39,539 nucleotides of DNA, taken from NCBI RefSeq assembly GCF_000423825.1, contig NZ_AUIS01000026.1, forward strand, positions 1 through 39,539, in the 5' to 3' direction. Position numbers and translations under genes: made by a program. Below are positions 1-6,872 of the stretch, piece after piece. Positions within the stretch are counted from its first letter, which is position 1. Each line of letters opens with the position of its first letter. The notes under the pieces were generated by a model. That model saw only the letters and a list, made by a program, of their open reading frames with translations. It did no database searches and was not told the DNA's origin. The DNA comes from Thermithiobacillus tepidarius DSM 3134. Lineage in GTDB: Bacteria; Pseudomonadota; Gammaproteobacteria; Acidithiobacillales; Thermithiobacillaceae.

Positions 1-219
1 GTCGCCGCCATGGTCCGTCGCCACCTCGAGGGCATCGTCGCCTGGGCCCAGACCCGCCAGACCAACGGCTTCCTCGAAGCGCTCAACGGCCTGTTTCAGT
101 CCGCCAAGCGCCGCGCTCGCGGCTTCACCCGCTTCACCACTATCAGAACCGTCATCTTCCTGATCGCCGGCAAGCTCGACTTCGCAGTGATCAACCCTCA
201 TGCCCGGCAACCCACTTGA
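1..219 (+). CDS. ISL3-family transposase, C-terminal fragment
   Basis: The reading frame is open from base 1 to a TGA at 217-219, so the gene starts upstream of the window. The visible 72 residues carry the typical ISL3 transposase tail: a TNGFLEALN block, then a basic KRRARGF segment and a short hydrophobic end (FLIAGKLDF). In this family the tail follows the last DDE catalytic residue, so the catalytic centre is not visible. Its function would be transposition of the host insertion sequence. The ATG at 10 is probably an internal Met. Family assignment is from motif recognition; whether the full copy is intact is unknown. Confidence 0.75.
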   Translation, partial: VAAMVRRHLEGIVAWAQTRQTNGFLEALNGLFQSAKRRARGFTRFTTIRTVIFLIAGKLDFAVINPHARQPT

Positions 220-234
220 AATTCAACAGAGCCC
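1..234 (+). mobile_element. Right end of an ISL3-family insertion sequence (partial)
   Basis: The window opens inside a transposase whose last residues look like the ISL3 family. About 14 bases after the stop codon lies AACAGAGCCC, which on the other strand reads GGGCTCTGTT. ISL3 elements commonly have terminal repeats beginning GGCTCT, so the element probably ends near 231-234. The left end, the other terminal repeat and any target duplication lie outside the window, so completeness cannot be judged. The exact right boundary is inferred from the GGCTCT-like end only. Confidence 0.6.
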
Positions 235-313
235 CTCGGTTGCATATGGCATAACGCTTTTCGCTTGATTGAGAACAGACCCTAGCAGGATTCGACCAAC
301 AAGAAGGACGCCC

Positions 314-1132
314 ATGGCTCTCAACACCCAAGCTCCCGTCTTCCGCACCGCGCGCATGCTGCTGCTCATGATCTTCCTGGCCCTGCTGCTGGCCTGGATC
401 GCGCCGTTCACCATCATCCCCGCCGGCCATCGCGGCGTGGTGACCTTTTTCGGCGCGGTGGAGGACCGGGTGCTGGGGGAGGGAGTGCATCTGGTGATGC
501 CGGTGGCGGAGCGGGTGCACAAGATCAACGTGCAGATCCAGAAGGTGGAAGGCACGGGCGAGGCGGCCAGCCGCGATTTGCAGCAAGTGCACAGTACCGT
601 CGCGCTCAATTACCACCTGAACCCGGCGCAGGTGAACCTGGTGTACCGGGACATCGGCGAGGACGTGGACGAACGCATCATCCTGCCCACCCTGCAGGAG
701 GGCGTGAAGGCGGTGATGGCCCGCTATTCGGCGGAGGAGCTGATCACCAAGCGCGACGAGGTGCGCGACCAGATCCGCCGATTGCTGGCCAGCCGCCTGG
801 GGCGGCATGGCGTGGTGGTGGACGAGTTCTCCATCGTCAACTTCCAGTTCTCCAGGTCCTTCAACGAGGCTATCGAGGCCAAGACCACGGCGGAGCAGCT
901 CAAGCTCAAGGCCGAGCGCGACCTGCAGCGCATCCGCATCGAGGCGCAGCAGCGCGTGGCGCGCGCCGAAGCGGAGGCGCGCGCCCTGGAGCTGCAGAAG
1001 GCCCAGGTGAGCGAGGAGCTCATCCGGCTGCGGGAAGTGGAGAACCAGCGCGCGGCAATCGAGAAGTGGGATGGGCGGCTGCCCAACGTCAGCGGCGGGG
1101 CCCTGCCCTTCATCCAGTTGCCGCAAAAATAA
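314..1132 (+). CDS. Prohibitin/SPFH-domain membrane protein (HflC-like)
   Basis: A 272-residue protein with one N-terminal membrane segment (about residues 12-32, LLLMIFLALLLAWIAPF), then an SPFH domain starting IIPAGHRGVVTFFG and a long charged helix rich in Glu, Arg and Ala (about 190-250), likely a coiled coil. Prohibitin-type SPFH proteins form large ring scaffolds in the inner membrane and modulate proteases such as FtsH; that role here is inference. The ATG at 314 was chosen because AAGGA lies at 304-308; an upstream in-frame start at 269 would add 15 polar residues with no good ribosome site. The gene lies directly after the insertion sequence, so its native promoter may have been displaced. 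Confidence 0.85.
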   Translation: MALNTQAPVFRTARMLLLMIFLALLLAWIAPFTIIPAGHRGVVTFFGAVEDRVLGEGVHLVMPVAERVHKINVQIQKVEGTGEAASRDLQQVHSTVALNYHLNPAQVNLVYRDIGEDVDERIILPTLQEGVKAVMARYSAEELITKRDEVRDQIRRLLASRLGRHGVVVDEFSIVNFQFSRSFNEAIEAKTTAEQLKLKAERDLQRIRIEAQQRVARAEAEARALELQKAQVSEELIRLREVENQRAAIEKWDGRLPNVSGGALPFIQLPQK

Positions 1133-1201
1133 TTTGAAAAATTTTTGTGAACTTTTTTTGGGGACGATGCTCAAACGAAGCAGATGACCGCAAGGTTGTC
1201 C

Positions 1202-1303
1202 GGTCCGCTCCTATCCTCCCTGGGCGGGCCGTGAGTCCTACCCACCCAATCAGGACTCATCATTGGGCCCCGGTTTTCCCCTTTTCCGGGGCCTCTTTTT
1301 TAT
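1202..1303 (+). ncRNA. Candidate structured 3'-UTR RNA: three hairpins ending in a terminator
   Basis: Three hairpins stand head to tail after the SPFH gene. The first pairs GGTCCGC (1202-1208) with GCGGGCC (1224-1230), with one G-U pair. The second pairs TGAGTCCT (1232-1239) with AGGACTCA (1252-1259) perfectly. The third is the intrinsic terminator at 1266-1293. The first two loops are pyrimidine-rich and carry CCTCCC and CCCACCC, which could pair with Shine-Dalgarno sequences. An alternative stem, GACCG (1186-1190) with CGGTC (1201-1205), competes with hairpin one. No convincing promoter lies between 1133 and 1200, so a 3'-UTR-derived RNA is likelier than an independent gene. Existence as a stable RNA is inference. 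Confidence 0.35.
1266..1303 (+). terminator. Intrinsic terminator after the SPFH gene
   Basis: GGCCCCGG (1266-1273) pairs perfectly with CCGGGGCC (1286-1293) around a 12-base loop and is followed by TCTTTTTTATT. It reads on the plus strand. The minus-strand engB gene ends 48 bases further on, but there is no U tract in that direction. Confidence 0.85.
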
Positions 1304-1351
1304 TCAAGTATAGATCAGTCCCCGCGTGCTGTTGCCAACCGTCTTGCGCCC

Positions 1352-1972
1352 TTAGTCGGAGGGGATCTCCAGCCACTCTCCCAGTTTGCGGTGCGCCTCG
1401 TCGATGCCCATCTTGTGCGCGGCGGAAAAGAGCTGTATGGAGCACTGCTGGGTCCCATGGTCGCGGCGCAGGCGGGCCAGCACCTGCAGGCCCGCGCCCC
1501 GGCTCAGCTTGTCCGCCTTGTTGAGCAGGACGTGCACCGGCCGCTCGATGGCCGCCGCCCAGTCCAGCATCATCCGATCGAAATCCGTGAACGGGTGGCG
1601 GATGTCCATGACCAGGATGATGCCGCGCAGGCACTGGCGATGCTGCAGATAGCGCTCGATCAGCCCGCTCCATTGGCGGCGGACCGCCTCGGGCGCACGG
1701 GCGTAGCCGTAGCCCGGCAGATCGACCAGGCGACGCTCGGCATCGAGATCGAAGAAGACCAGGTGCTGGGTGCGCCCGGGTTGGCTGCTGGTGCGGGCCA
1801 ATCCCTTCTGATCGACGATGGCGTTGATGGCACTGGATTTGCCCACGTTGGAGCGTCCCGCGAAGGCGACCTCGTAGCCCTCGTCGGGCGGCAGTTGCGC
1901 CGGGCTGGCCACGTTGAGGCGGTAAGCGGCTCGGCGCAGGAGCGGCAGGCGGAAGGACGGGTCTTGGGACAT
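1352..1972 (-). CDS. engB: Ribosome biogenesis GTP-binding protein EngB (YihA/YsxC)
   Basis: A 206-residue TRAFAC GTPase of the EngB family, which binds the large ribosomal subunit precursor and is needed for its maturation. Visible motifs are G1 GRSNVGKSS (about residues 39-47), the switch region SQPGRTQ, G3 DLPGYGYA, G4 NKAD and a G5-like SA in LFSAAHKMG. Length matches the usual 195-215 residues. The ATG at 1972 gives the normal short N-terminal arm ahead of the G1 loop. The gene is transcribed away from the cytochrome c4 gene, the same neighbour pair as in several gamma- and betaproteobacteria. No unusual residues were noticed. Confidence 0.95.
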   Translation of the reverse strand: MSQDPSFRLPLLRRAAYRLNVASPAQLPPDEGYEVAFAGRSNVGKSSAINAIVDQKGLARTSSQPGRTQHLVFFDLDAERRLVDLPGYGYARAPEAVRRQWSGLIERYLQHRQCLRGIILVMDIRHPFTDFDRMMLDWAAAIERPVHVLLNKADKLSRGAGLQVLARLRRDHGTQQCSIQLFSAAHKMGIDEAHRKLGEWLEIPSD

Positions 1973-2006
1973 GGCGGAAGGGGCCTCTGCAATATTAGTA
2001 GATAAT

Positions 2007-2035
2007 TTGACACGAATTATCCGCGTTGGTATAAA
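2007..2035 (+). promoter_or_regulatory. Sigma-70 promoter of the cytochrome c4 gene
   Basis: TTGACA at 2007-2012 and TATAAA at 2030-2035 are separated by exactly 17 bases, an almost perfect housekeeping promoter. Transcription would begin near 2042, giving an untranslated leader of about 140 bases before the ATG at 2181. It sits in the divergent gap with engB and points toward the cytochrome gene. Confidence 0.8.
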
Positions 2036-2180
2036 CCCTTGGCAAGGCTCTTGGCCGGGTGCGGAGCTCTAAGCTCCCAATTAATAAGAATTTTTGGTGC
2101 CATAAGACAGGCTTATCGGTTTGCTTCCTGTGTGCATCGCCCATTCCCTCTGCTTGCAAATCTTTTAAGGAGTGAAGTTC

Positions 2181-2801
2181 ATGAAGAAACGGTTGGTGTT
2201 TGCGGCGGCGGCCGCGATGCTCATGAGTGCTGGCGCGGCTCAAGCGGCCGCTGGGAATGCGGCGGCCGGCCAGGCGGCCTCGGCAGCCTGTGCGGCCTGC
2301 CACGGTGCCGACGGCAACAGCATGGCCCCCACCTTCCCGCGTCTGGCCGGCCAGGTGCCCGAGTACATCCAGAAGCAGCTGCACAATTTCAAGACCCATG
2401 ACCGCAACGATCCCGACGCGGGCATCATGTTCGGCATGGCCGCGCCCTTGGACGAGGCCGCCATCGCCAACCTGGCCGCCTACTTCGCCAGCCAGGCGCC
2501 GACCAAGAACCCCATGCCGGCCGACGCGGCGCTGGTCGCCAAGGGCAAGAACATCTACAATGGCGGCGTCGCCGAGCGCAACATCCCCGCCTGCGCCGCC
2601 TGCCACGGCCCGGCCGGCAAGGGCCTGGCGCCCCTCTTCCCGCGCCTGGCTGGCCAGCATGGCATGTACGTCACGAACCAGCTGAAGTACTTCAAGGCGG
2701 GCCAGCGTGCCAATGATCCGGCCATGATGATGCGCGGCGTGGCCAAGAACATGACCGACGAAGAAATGCAGGCGGTCGCCGCCTACCTGCAGTCCTTGTA
2801 A
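2181..2801 (+). CDS. Diheme cytochrome c4, periplasmic
   Basis: A 206-residue secreted electron carrier. A signal peptide (Lys-Lys-Arg, then an Ala/Val/Leu/Met-rich core, cleaved after AQA near residue 22) precedes two homologous class I cytochrome domains, each opening with a CAACHG heme-attachment site (about residues 37 and 138). Likely axial Met ligands lie in the MFGMAAP and AMMMRG segments. Cytochrome c4 typically carries electrons from the bc1 complex to terminal oxidases. AAGGAG at 2167-2172 places the start at the ATG at 2181; a GTG three codons earlier overlaps that ribosome site. It lies ahead of resB and ccsA, which build c-type cytochromes, but a strong terminator separates them. 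Confidence 0.93.
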   Translation: MKKRLVFAAAAAMLMSAGAAQAAAGNAAAGQAASAACAACHGADGNSMAPTFPRLAGQVPEYIQKQLHNFKTHDRNDPDAGIMFGMAAPLDEAAIANLAAYFASQAPTKNPMPADAALVAKGKNIYNGGVAERNIPACAACHGPAGKGLAPLFPRLAGQHGMYVTNQLKYFKAGQRANDPAMMMRGVAKNMTDEEMQAVAAYLQSL

Positions 2802-2852
2802 GGCGCTGCCACCGCGTCGATCGATGCGGCATGGGCTTTCAGCGCCCGACAG

Positions 2853-2884
2853 GGGGCAGACTGTTCCGGTCTGCCCCTTTGTCT
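2853..2884 (+). terminator. Intrinsic terminator after cytochrome c4
   Basis: GGGGCAGAC (2853-2861) pairs perfectly with GTCTGCCCC (2869-2877) around a 7-base loop, followed by TTTGTCTTTT. It separates the cytochrome transcript from resB. Confidence 0.88.
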
Positions 2885-2972
2885 TTTCCCGCCAGGGAAC
2901 TTTTTATAGCCTAGACAGGGTCTGATTCCGTTGACCCGCTTTTCGGTGAATCGCTTTTCTTGGGAGTCATTG

Positions 2973-4808
2973 TTGTCTAACGCCGCCCCCCTGTCCAATC
3001 CCCCCCGCGTTGAGCGCAGCACGGGGCGTCTGCTGATCCAGTTCCTGGGCTCCATGAGCCTGGCGGTCACGCTGCTGGTGGCGCTGGCCATCGCTTCGGT
3101 GATCGGCACCATTCTCAAGCAGAACCAGCCCTATCAGGATTACATCATCAAGTTCGGCGCCTACTGGTTCGAGGTGTTCAAAGCCCTCAGCCTGTTCGAC
3201 GTCTATCACAGCTGGTGGTTCCTCGGCATCCTCACCTTCCTGGTGGTGTCCACCAGCACCTGCCTGATCCGGCAGACGCCGGGCATGCTGCGCGAGATGC
3301 GCGAGCTGCGCGTGCGCGTGCACGAAAAGGCGCTGCTGGCGTTCAAGGCGCAACGGGCGCTGCACAGCGGACTGCCGGTCGCGGAGACGGCGGCGCGGGC
3401 GGCGCAGGTGCTGCAGGAAGCCGGCTACAAAACCCGCGAGGAAACGGAGGAGGGCGGCATCGCCCGCGTGGCGGGACACAAGGGCGCGCTGAACCGAGTG
3501 GGCTACATTCTCACCCACTTGGCCATCATCATCATCTGCATCGGCGGCCTCATGGACGGCAACCTGCCCATCCAACTGGACATCCTGCGGGGCGAGCTGC
3601 AGCCGGAGAAGGATTTCAGCAAACCGGTTTCCCAGATCCCGGCCAAGAGCTGGCTGAACCCATCCAATCCATCCTTCCGCGGCAACGTTAGCATCCCCGA
3701 GGGGGATTCCTCGGGCGTGATCTTCCTGCAGGTGGGAGATGGTTATCTGGTGCAGGACCTGGGTTTCCGGGTCTACGTGAAGCGCTTCCACATCGAGCAT
3801 TACTCCACCGGCATGCCCAAGACCTTCGCCAGCGATGTGGTGATCTACGACCAGGACAAGCCGGTCAAGGAAGCCACCATCACGGTGAACCACCCGTTGA
3901 TCTACAAGGGCGTGGCCATCTACCAGGCCAGCTTCTCCGATGGCGGTTCGCTGCTGCGCATGCAGGGCCACTTCCTGAACAGTCCCGACGGCCAGCCCGT
4001 GCCCATGCAGGGGCGGGTGGGCGAAGTGCTCAAGTCCCGGGACGGCCAGTACCAGATCGAGCTGAAGAACTTCTCCATGTTCAACATCGTGCCGGCGGAT
4101 GAGGCGAGCGCCCAGGCCAAGGGCCGCGAGCGCAAGATGATGAATCTCGGCCCCAGCTTCGACTACATCGTGCGCGACGCCACCGGCAAGGGTCGCGAGT
4201 TCCAGACCTACATGGTGCCTTTCGTGCGCGAGGGCCACAGTTACTTCGTCCAAGGCGTGCGCTTGGAGCTGGACCAGCCCTTCCGCTATCTCTTCCTGCC
4301 CGTGGGTCCGGATGGTTCGCTGGATCTCTTCACCCGCTATTTCGCCGAAGTGCGCAAGCGCGCGGCCGCCAACAGCAACCTGGCTCCGGAGGATCTCTTC
4401 GTAAGCAGCTTCCAGGAATTGGTCAAGGCGGAGGCGCCCGGGATGAGCCAGGAAGACCAGACCTGGTTTTTCCAGGCGGCCATCGAGGCGATGCTGCAGC
4501 TGCGCGAATATCCGACGCCTTTCATTCTCAGCCTGGACAGCTTCGAGCAACGGCAGGCCACCGGTTTGCAAATGACCCGGTCGCCCGGTAAAAATGTGGT
4601 GTATTTCGGGTCCGTCATGCTGGTGATCGGCATCTTCATCCTCTTTTATCTGCCGCATCGCAAGGTCTGGGTGCGCGTGCGCCGGACGGAGGACGGCGGC
4701 ACCGAGGCCTTGGTGGCCGGCACCTCCAACCGCAATGCCCTGGATTTCGAGAAGGCGTTTGCCAGCCTGGCGGAGCGCATAGCGGGGCGCCTGGAGCGGA
4801 GCTCTTAG
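2973..4808 (+). CDS. resB: Cytochrome c biogenesis protein ResB (System II)
   Basis: A protein of about 611 residues matching ResB/Ccs1. Together with CcsA it exports heme, keeps it reduced and attaches it to CxxCH sites of apocytochromes in the periplasm. Three membrane spans lie in the first 200 residues (SMSLAVTLLVALAI, the WWFLGILTFLVV region, YILTHLAIIIICIGG), then a large periplasmic domain, then a last span near 545-565 (VMLVIGIFILFYLPH). The TTG at 2973 was preferred because GGGAG stands at 2962-2966; the frame also stays open from a TTG at 2931 with no clear ribosome site. ccsA follows 41 bases downstream, so the two form an operon. Confidence 0.9.
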   Translation: MSNAAPLSNPPRVERSTGRLLIQFLGSMSLAVTLLVALAIASVIGTILKQNQPYQDYIIKFGAYWFEVFKALSLFDVYHSWWFLGILTFLVVSTSTCLIRQTPGMLREMRELRVRVHEKALLAFKAQRALHSGLPVAETAARAAQVLQEAGYKTREETEEGGIARVAGHKGALNRVGYILTHLAIIIICIGGLMDGNLPIQLDILRGELQPEKDFSKPVSQIPAKSWLNPSNPSFRGNVSIPEGDSSGVIFLQVGDGYLVQDLGFRVYVKRFHIEHYSTGMPKTFASDVVIYDQDKPVKEATITVNHPLIYKGVAIYQASFSDGGSLLRMQGHFLNSPDGQPVPMQGRVGEVLKSRDGQYQIELKNFSMFNIVPADEASAQAKGRERKMMNLGPSFDYIVRDATGKGREFQTYMVPFVREGHSYFVQGVRLELDQPFRYLFLPVGPDGSLDLFTRYFAEVRKRAAANSNLAPEDLFVSSFQELVKAEAPGMSQEDQTWFFQAAIEAMLQLREYPTPFILSLDSFEQRQATGLQMTRSPGKNVVYFGSVMLVIGIFILFYLPHRKVWVRVRRTEDGGTEALVAGTSNRNALDFEKAFASLAERIAGRLERSS

Positions 4809-4849
4809 CGGTTTTCAAAGGCGTTATCATTCAGCCGGAAGGAGTATTT

Positions 4850-6034
4850 ATGGCGACTTCACAAACGCAGATTTTCCATCAGCCGGGCGCCGACTTCGGG
4901 CAGCCGAAATCCTTCTGGCGCAGCCTGACTTGGCGCGACTGGACCTGGTTCGCGATCCTGACGGTCGGCATCGGCGGCGTCTTCATCAAGTACGGTCCCG
5001 GCTTCGACATCTTCGAGCACGTCATCCTGCTCATCACCTATGTCGGCATGGCGGGCCTGGGACTGCGCTGGCGTCCCATGCAGGCCCTGTCGCTGGTGGT
5101 GGTCGCCGTCACCCTCTTCGCCATCTGGCTCTACGCCCAGGGCGCCACGCCGGAGCAGAACTTCTTTCTCAAGTTCCTGATCTCCAGCCAGTCGGCCATC
5201 ATGTGGATGAGCGCGCTCTTCGTGCTGGCCACCCTTACTTACATGGGCTTCCTGGCGAGCCAGAGCGCTTTCGTCGGCAAGAACGCCACCGCGCTCACCT
5301 GGGCGGCGGTGGCCATGGGCTTCATCGGCCTGGGCGTGCGCTGGCGCGAAACCTATCTGGCCCACCCGGATTGGGGCCACATTCCGGTCAGCAACCTCTA
5401 CGAGGTCTTCATCCTTTTCTGCCTGATCACCGCGCTGCTCTACCTCTATTACGAACGGCGCTACGCAACCCGCAGCCTGGGCGCCTTCGTCATGCTGATC
5501 GTCAGCGCGGCGGTGGGCTTCCTGCTGTGGTACACCTTCGACCGCCAGGCCCAGGAAATCCAGCCGCTGGTGCCGGCGCTGCAAAGCTACTGGATGAAGA
5601 TCCACGTGCCGGCCAACTTCATCGGCTATGGCGCTTTCGCCCTATCCGCCATGGTGGGCGTGGCCTACCTGTTGCGTGATCGCGCCGAGCGCCACGGCGG
5701 CTTCTTCGCCCGCGTGCTGCCGGAGAAGGAAATGCTGGACGACGTGATGTACAAGTCCATCGCCGTCGGCTTCGCCTTCTTCACCATCGCCACCATTCTG
5801 GGCGCCATGTGGGCGGCGGAGGCCTGGGGCGGCTACTGGTCCTGGGACCCCAAGGAGACCTGGGCCCTGATCGTGTGGCTGAACTACGCCGGCTGGCTGC
5901 ACGCGCGCATCAGCAAGGGCTGGCGCGGGGTGCCGCTGGCCTGGTGGTCGCTGATCGGCCTGCTGGTGGTGACCTTCGCCTTCCTGGGAGTGAACATGTT
6001 CCTGTCGGGCTTGCATTCTTACGGGGAGTTGTAA
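4850..6034 (+). CDS. ccsA: Heme-handling cytochrome c biogenesis protein CcsA/ResC (also named CcsB)
   Basis: A 394-residue polytopic inner-membrane protein, partner of ResB in System II cytochrome c maturation. The tryptophan-rich WWD heme-binding signature is seen as WGGYWSWDPKETWALIVW near residues 327-344. Candidate heme-ligand histidines lie in MKIHVPANF (about 251) and WLHARISKG (about 351). The protein is longer than typical 320-residue versions because of extra N-terminal sequence with several membrane spans. GGAAGGAG at 4837-4844 gives a strong ribosome site for the ATG at 4850. A strong terminator follows, closing the resB-ccsA operon. Automatic annotation often calls this family CcsB. 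Confidence 0.93.
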   Translation: MATSQTQIFHQPGADFGQPKSFWRSLTWRDWTWFAILTVGIGGVFIKYGPGFDIFEHVILLITYVGMAGLGLRWRPMQALSLVVVAVTLFAIWLYAQGATPEQNFFLKFLISSQSAIMWMSALFVLATLTYMGFLASQSAFVGKNATALTWAAVAMGFIGLGVRWRETYLAHPDWGHIPVSNLYEVFILFCLITALLYLYYERRYATRSLGAFVMLIVSAAVGFLLWYTFDRQAQEIQPLVPALQSYWMKIHVPANFIGYGAFALSAMVGVAYLLRDRAERHGGFFARVLPEKEMLDDVMYKSIAVGFAFFTIATILGAMWAAEAWGGYWSWDPKETWALIVWLNYAGWLHARISKGWRGVPLAWWSLIGLLVVTFAFLGVNMFLSGLHSYGEL

Positions 6035-6058
6035 GCAGTCCCGGCTTGCTGGTACGAG

Positions 6059-6089
6059 GCCCCCATCCGGCGTTGGATGGGGGCTTTTT
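6059..6089 (+). terminator. Intrinsic terminator after ccsA
   Basis: GCCCCCATCC (6059-6068) pairs perfectly with GGATGGGGGC (6075-6084) around a 6-base loop, followed by five T. It ends the resB-ccsA transcript. Confidence 0.92.
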
Positions 6090-6337
6090 CGTGGTGTGGA
6101 GTTGGGGGTGGAGTGGACTGCGCCCGTGGGTGGCTTAGAGGCCGGGAGCGGCTCGACAGCCGTGCTTTGCCGTTCGCTGCGCTCACTCTCGGCTGCGCAA
6201 GAAGTAAAGAGCCGGGCCCCGTCCCGCCCTGCGGGTGCCCTGCGCGGCCCGCCGCCTCGGCGCGACTCGGCGGGACAACGGAGTGAAAACGGCCAACCTT
6301 TGAAACTCCCGGAAACCCAACCTTGGGTCGTGCTCGC

Positions 6338-6380
6338 CCAGGGCACGTGGGAGCGAGCTGACTCGCGATAACGTGCCTGG
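6338..6380. repeat. REP-like palindrome R1 nested in a longer inverted repeat
   Basis: The REP-type core at 6347-6369 contains GCGAG-CTGA-CTCGC. It is enclosed by an outer near-perfect inverted repeat: CCAGGGCACGT (6338-6348) against ACGTGCCTGG (6371-6380), with one unpaired G. The whole unit could fold as one long cruciform or hairpin. Confidence 0.7.
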
Positions 6381-6391
6381 CTGCACGGCGG

Positions 6392-6454
6392 AACGACTTG
6401 GCGGCCGTGCAGGCCTGCTTCGCCCAATTCGGCTACGACATTGCCGCCATCATC
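6392..6454 (+). pseudogene. Isolated 63-bp fragment of hemL (about 90 percent identical to the intact gene)
   Basis: By hand alignment, 57 of 63 bases match the minus-strand hemL sequence at 10141-10203 of this window. Read in the hemL frame the fragment gives NDLAAVQACFAQ and on to GYDIAAII. Five of the six differences are at third codon positions and only one codon is changed (Glu to Gln). There is no start, stop or further hemL homology on either side. The right end abuts the REP-like palindrome R2. It cannot be functional as an enzyme. Confidence 0.85.
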
Positions 6455-6476
6455 GCGAGCCAGCTCGCTCCTGCAG
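6452..6476 (-). repeat. REP-like palindrome R2
   Basis: On the minus strand it reads GCAGGAGCGAGCTGGCTCGC and then GAT. Compared with R3-R5, both halves of the stem changed together (GCGGG/CCCGC to GCGAG/CTCGC), so pairing is kept. It touches the end of the hemL fragment. Confidence 0.75.
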
Positions 6477-6604
6477 CCCATGGGTAGCGCGGCCCAGCTC
6501 GCTGCCGGGCATCGATGGGCACTGCGCCCGCCCCGGACACATCCTTCCATCGGGAGCGGTCAGGATGAGCGGAAGCGTTAGCTGATGCCCGGGCACTGCT
6601 CCTC

Positions 6605-6665
6605 GGCCATACGGTCGGCACCAGCTGTAGGAGCGGGCTGGCCCGCGATCAACCATCCCGACCGC
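6605..6665 (+). repeat. Imperfect direct repeat, copy 1 (contains REP R3)
   Basis: About 60 bases that recur at 6812-6872 with scattered changes. The shared order is a CCAT-CGG block, ACCAGC, the REP core, then ATCAACC and a diverging tail. The similarity extends about 20 bases upstream of the REP core, so the repeated unit is larger than the REP itself. Confidence 0.65.
6627..6654 (+). repeat. REP-like palindrome R3 (first arm of a REPIN)
   Basis: Reads GTAGGAGCGGGCTGGCCCGC followed by GATCAACC. The stem is GCGGG-CTGG-CCCGC. The GTAGGAGCGGG head is the one known from Pseudomonas-type REP sequences, which are moved by RAYT (TnpA-REP) enzymes. With R4 it forms an inverted pair 17 bases apart. 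Confidence 0.85.
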
Positions 6666-6671
6666 CACCCA

Positions 6672-6695
6672 ATCGCGGGCCAGCCCGCTCCGACA
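6672..6695 (-). repeat. REP-like palindrome R4 (second arm of the REPIN)
   Basis: Inverted relative to R3; on the minus strand it reads GTCGGAGCGGGCTGGCCCGC and then GAT. R3 and R4 together span 6627-6695 and could fold into one long hairpin, the arrangement called a REPIN. Confidence 0.85.
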
Positions 6696-6811
6696 GGCCA
6701 GTGTGCCGGCCCGCCAAGGATTGGCACGGTACCGCACCCGTCCGGAATACCCTGTCTCTGGGCGCGGACAGGGTGAGGGGCCAGCGTGGCTGGCGCCCGG
6801 GTAGCGCCCTT

Positions 6812-6872
6812 GGACCATGCGGCTGGACCAGCCGTAGGAGCGGGCTGGCCCGCGATCAACCGTCGCGGACGC
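6812..6872 (+). repeat. Imperfect direct repeat, copy 2 (contains REP R5)
   Basis: Second copy of the unit at 6605-6665. It carries GGCTGG-A-CCAGCC just before the REP core, a small perfect palindrome that copy 1 lacks. Confidence 0.65.
6834..6861 (+). repeat. REP-like palindrome R5
   Basis: Identical to R3 over the REP core and the following GATCAACC (28 bases). It is a single element with no inverted partner nearby. Confidence 0.85.

Noticed and set aside
2879-2910. Promoter for resB using TTGTCT and TATAGC
   Set aside because: The spacing is 20 bases and both boxes are weak; a start site could not be supported.
6077-6286. Small plus-strand open frames in the intergenic region
   Set aside because: They are Pro/Arg/Ala-rich with no ribosome site and overlap inverted repeats, so they are probably chance frames.
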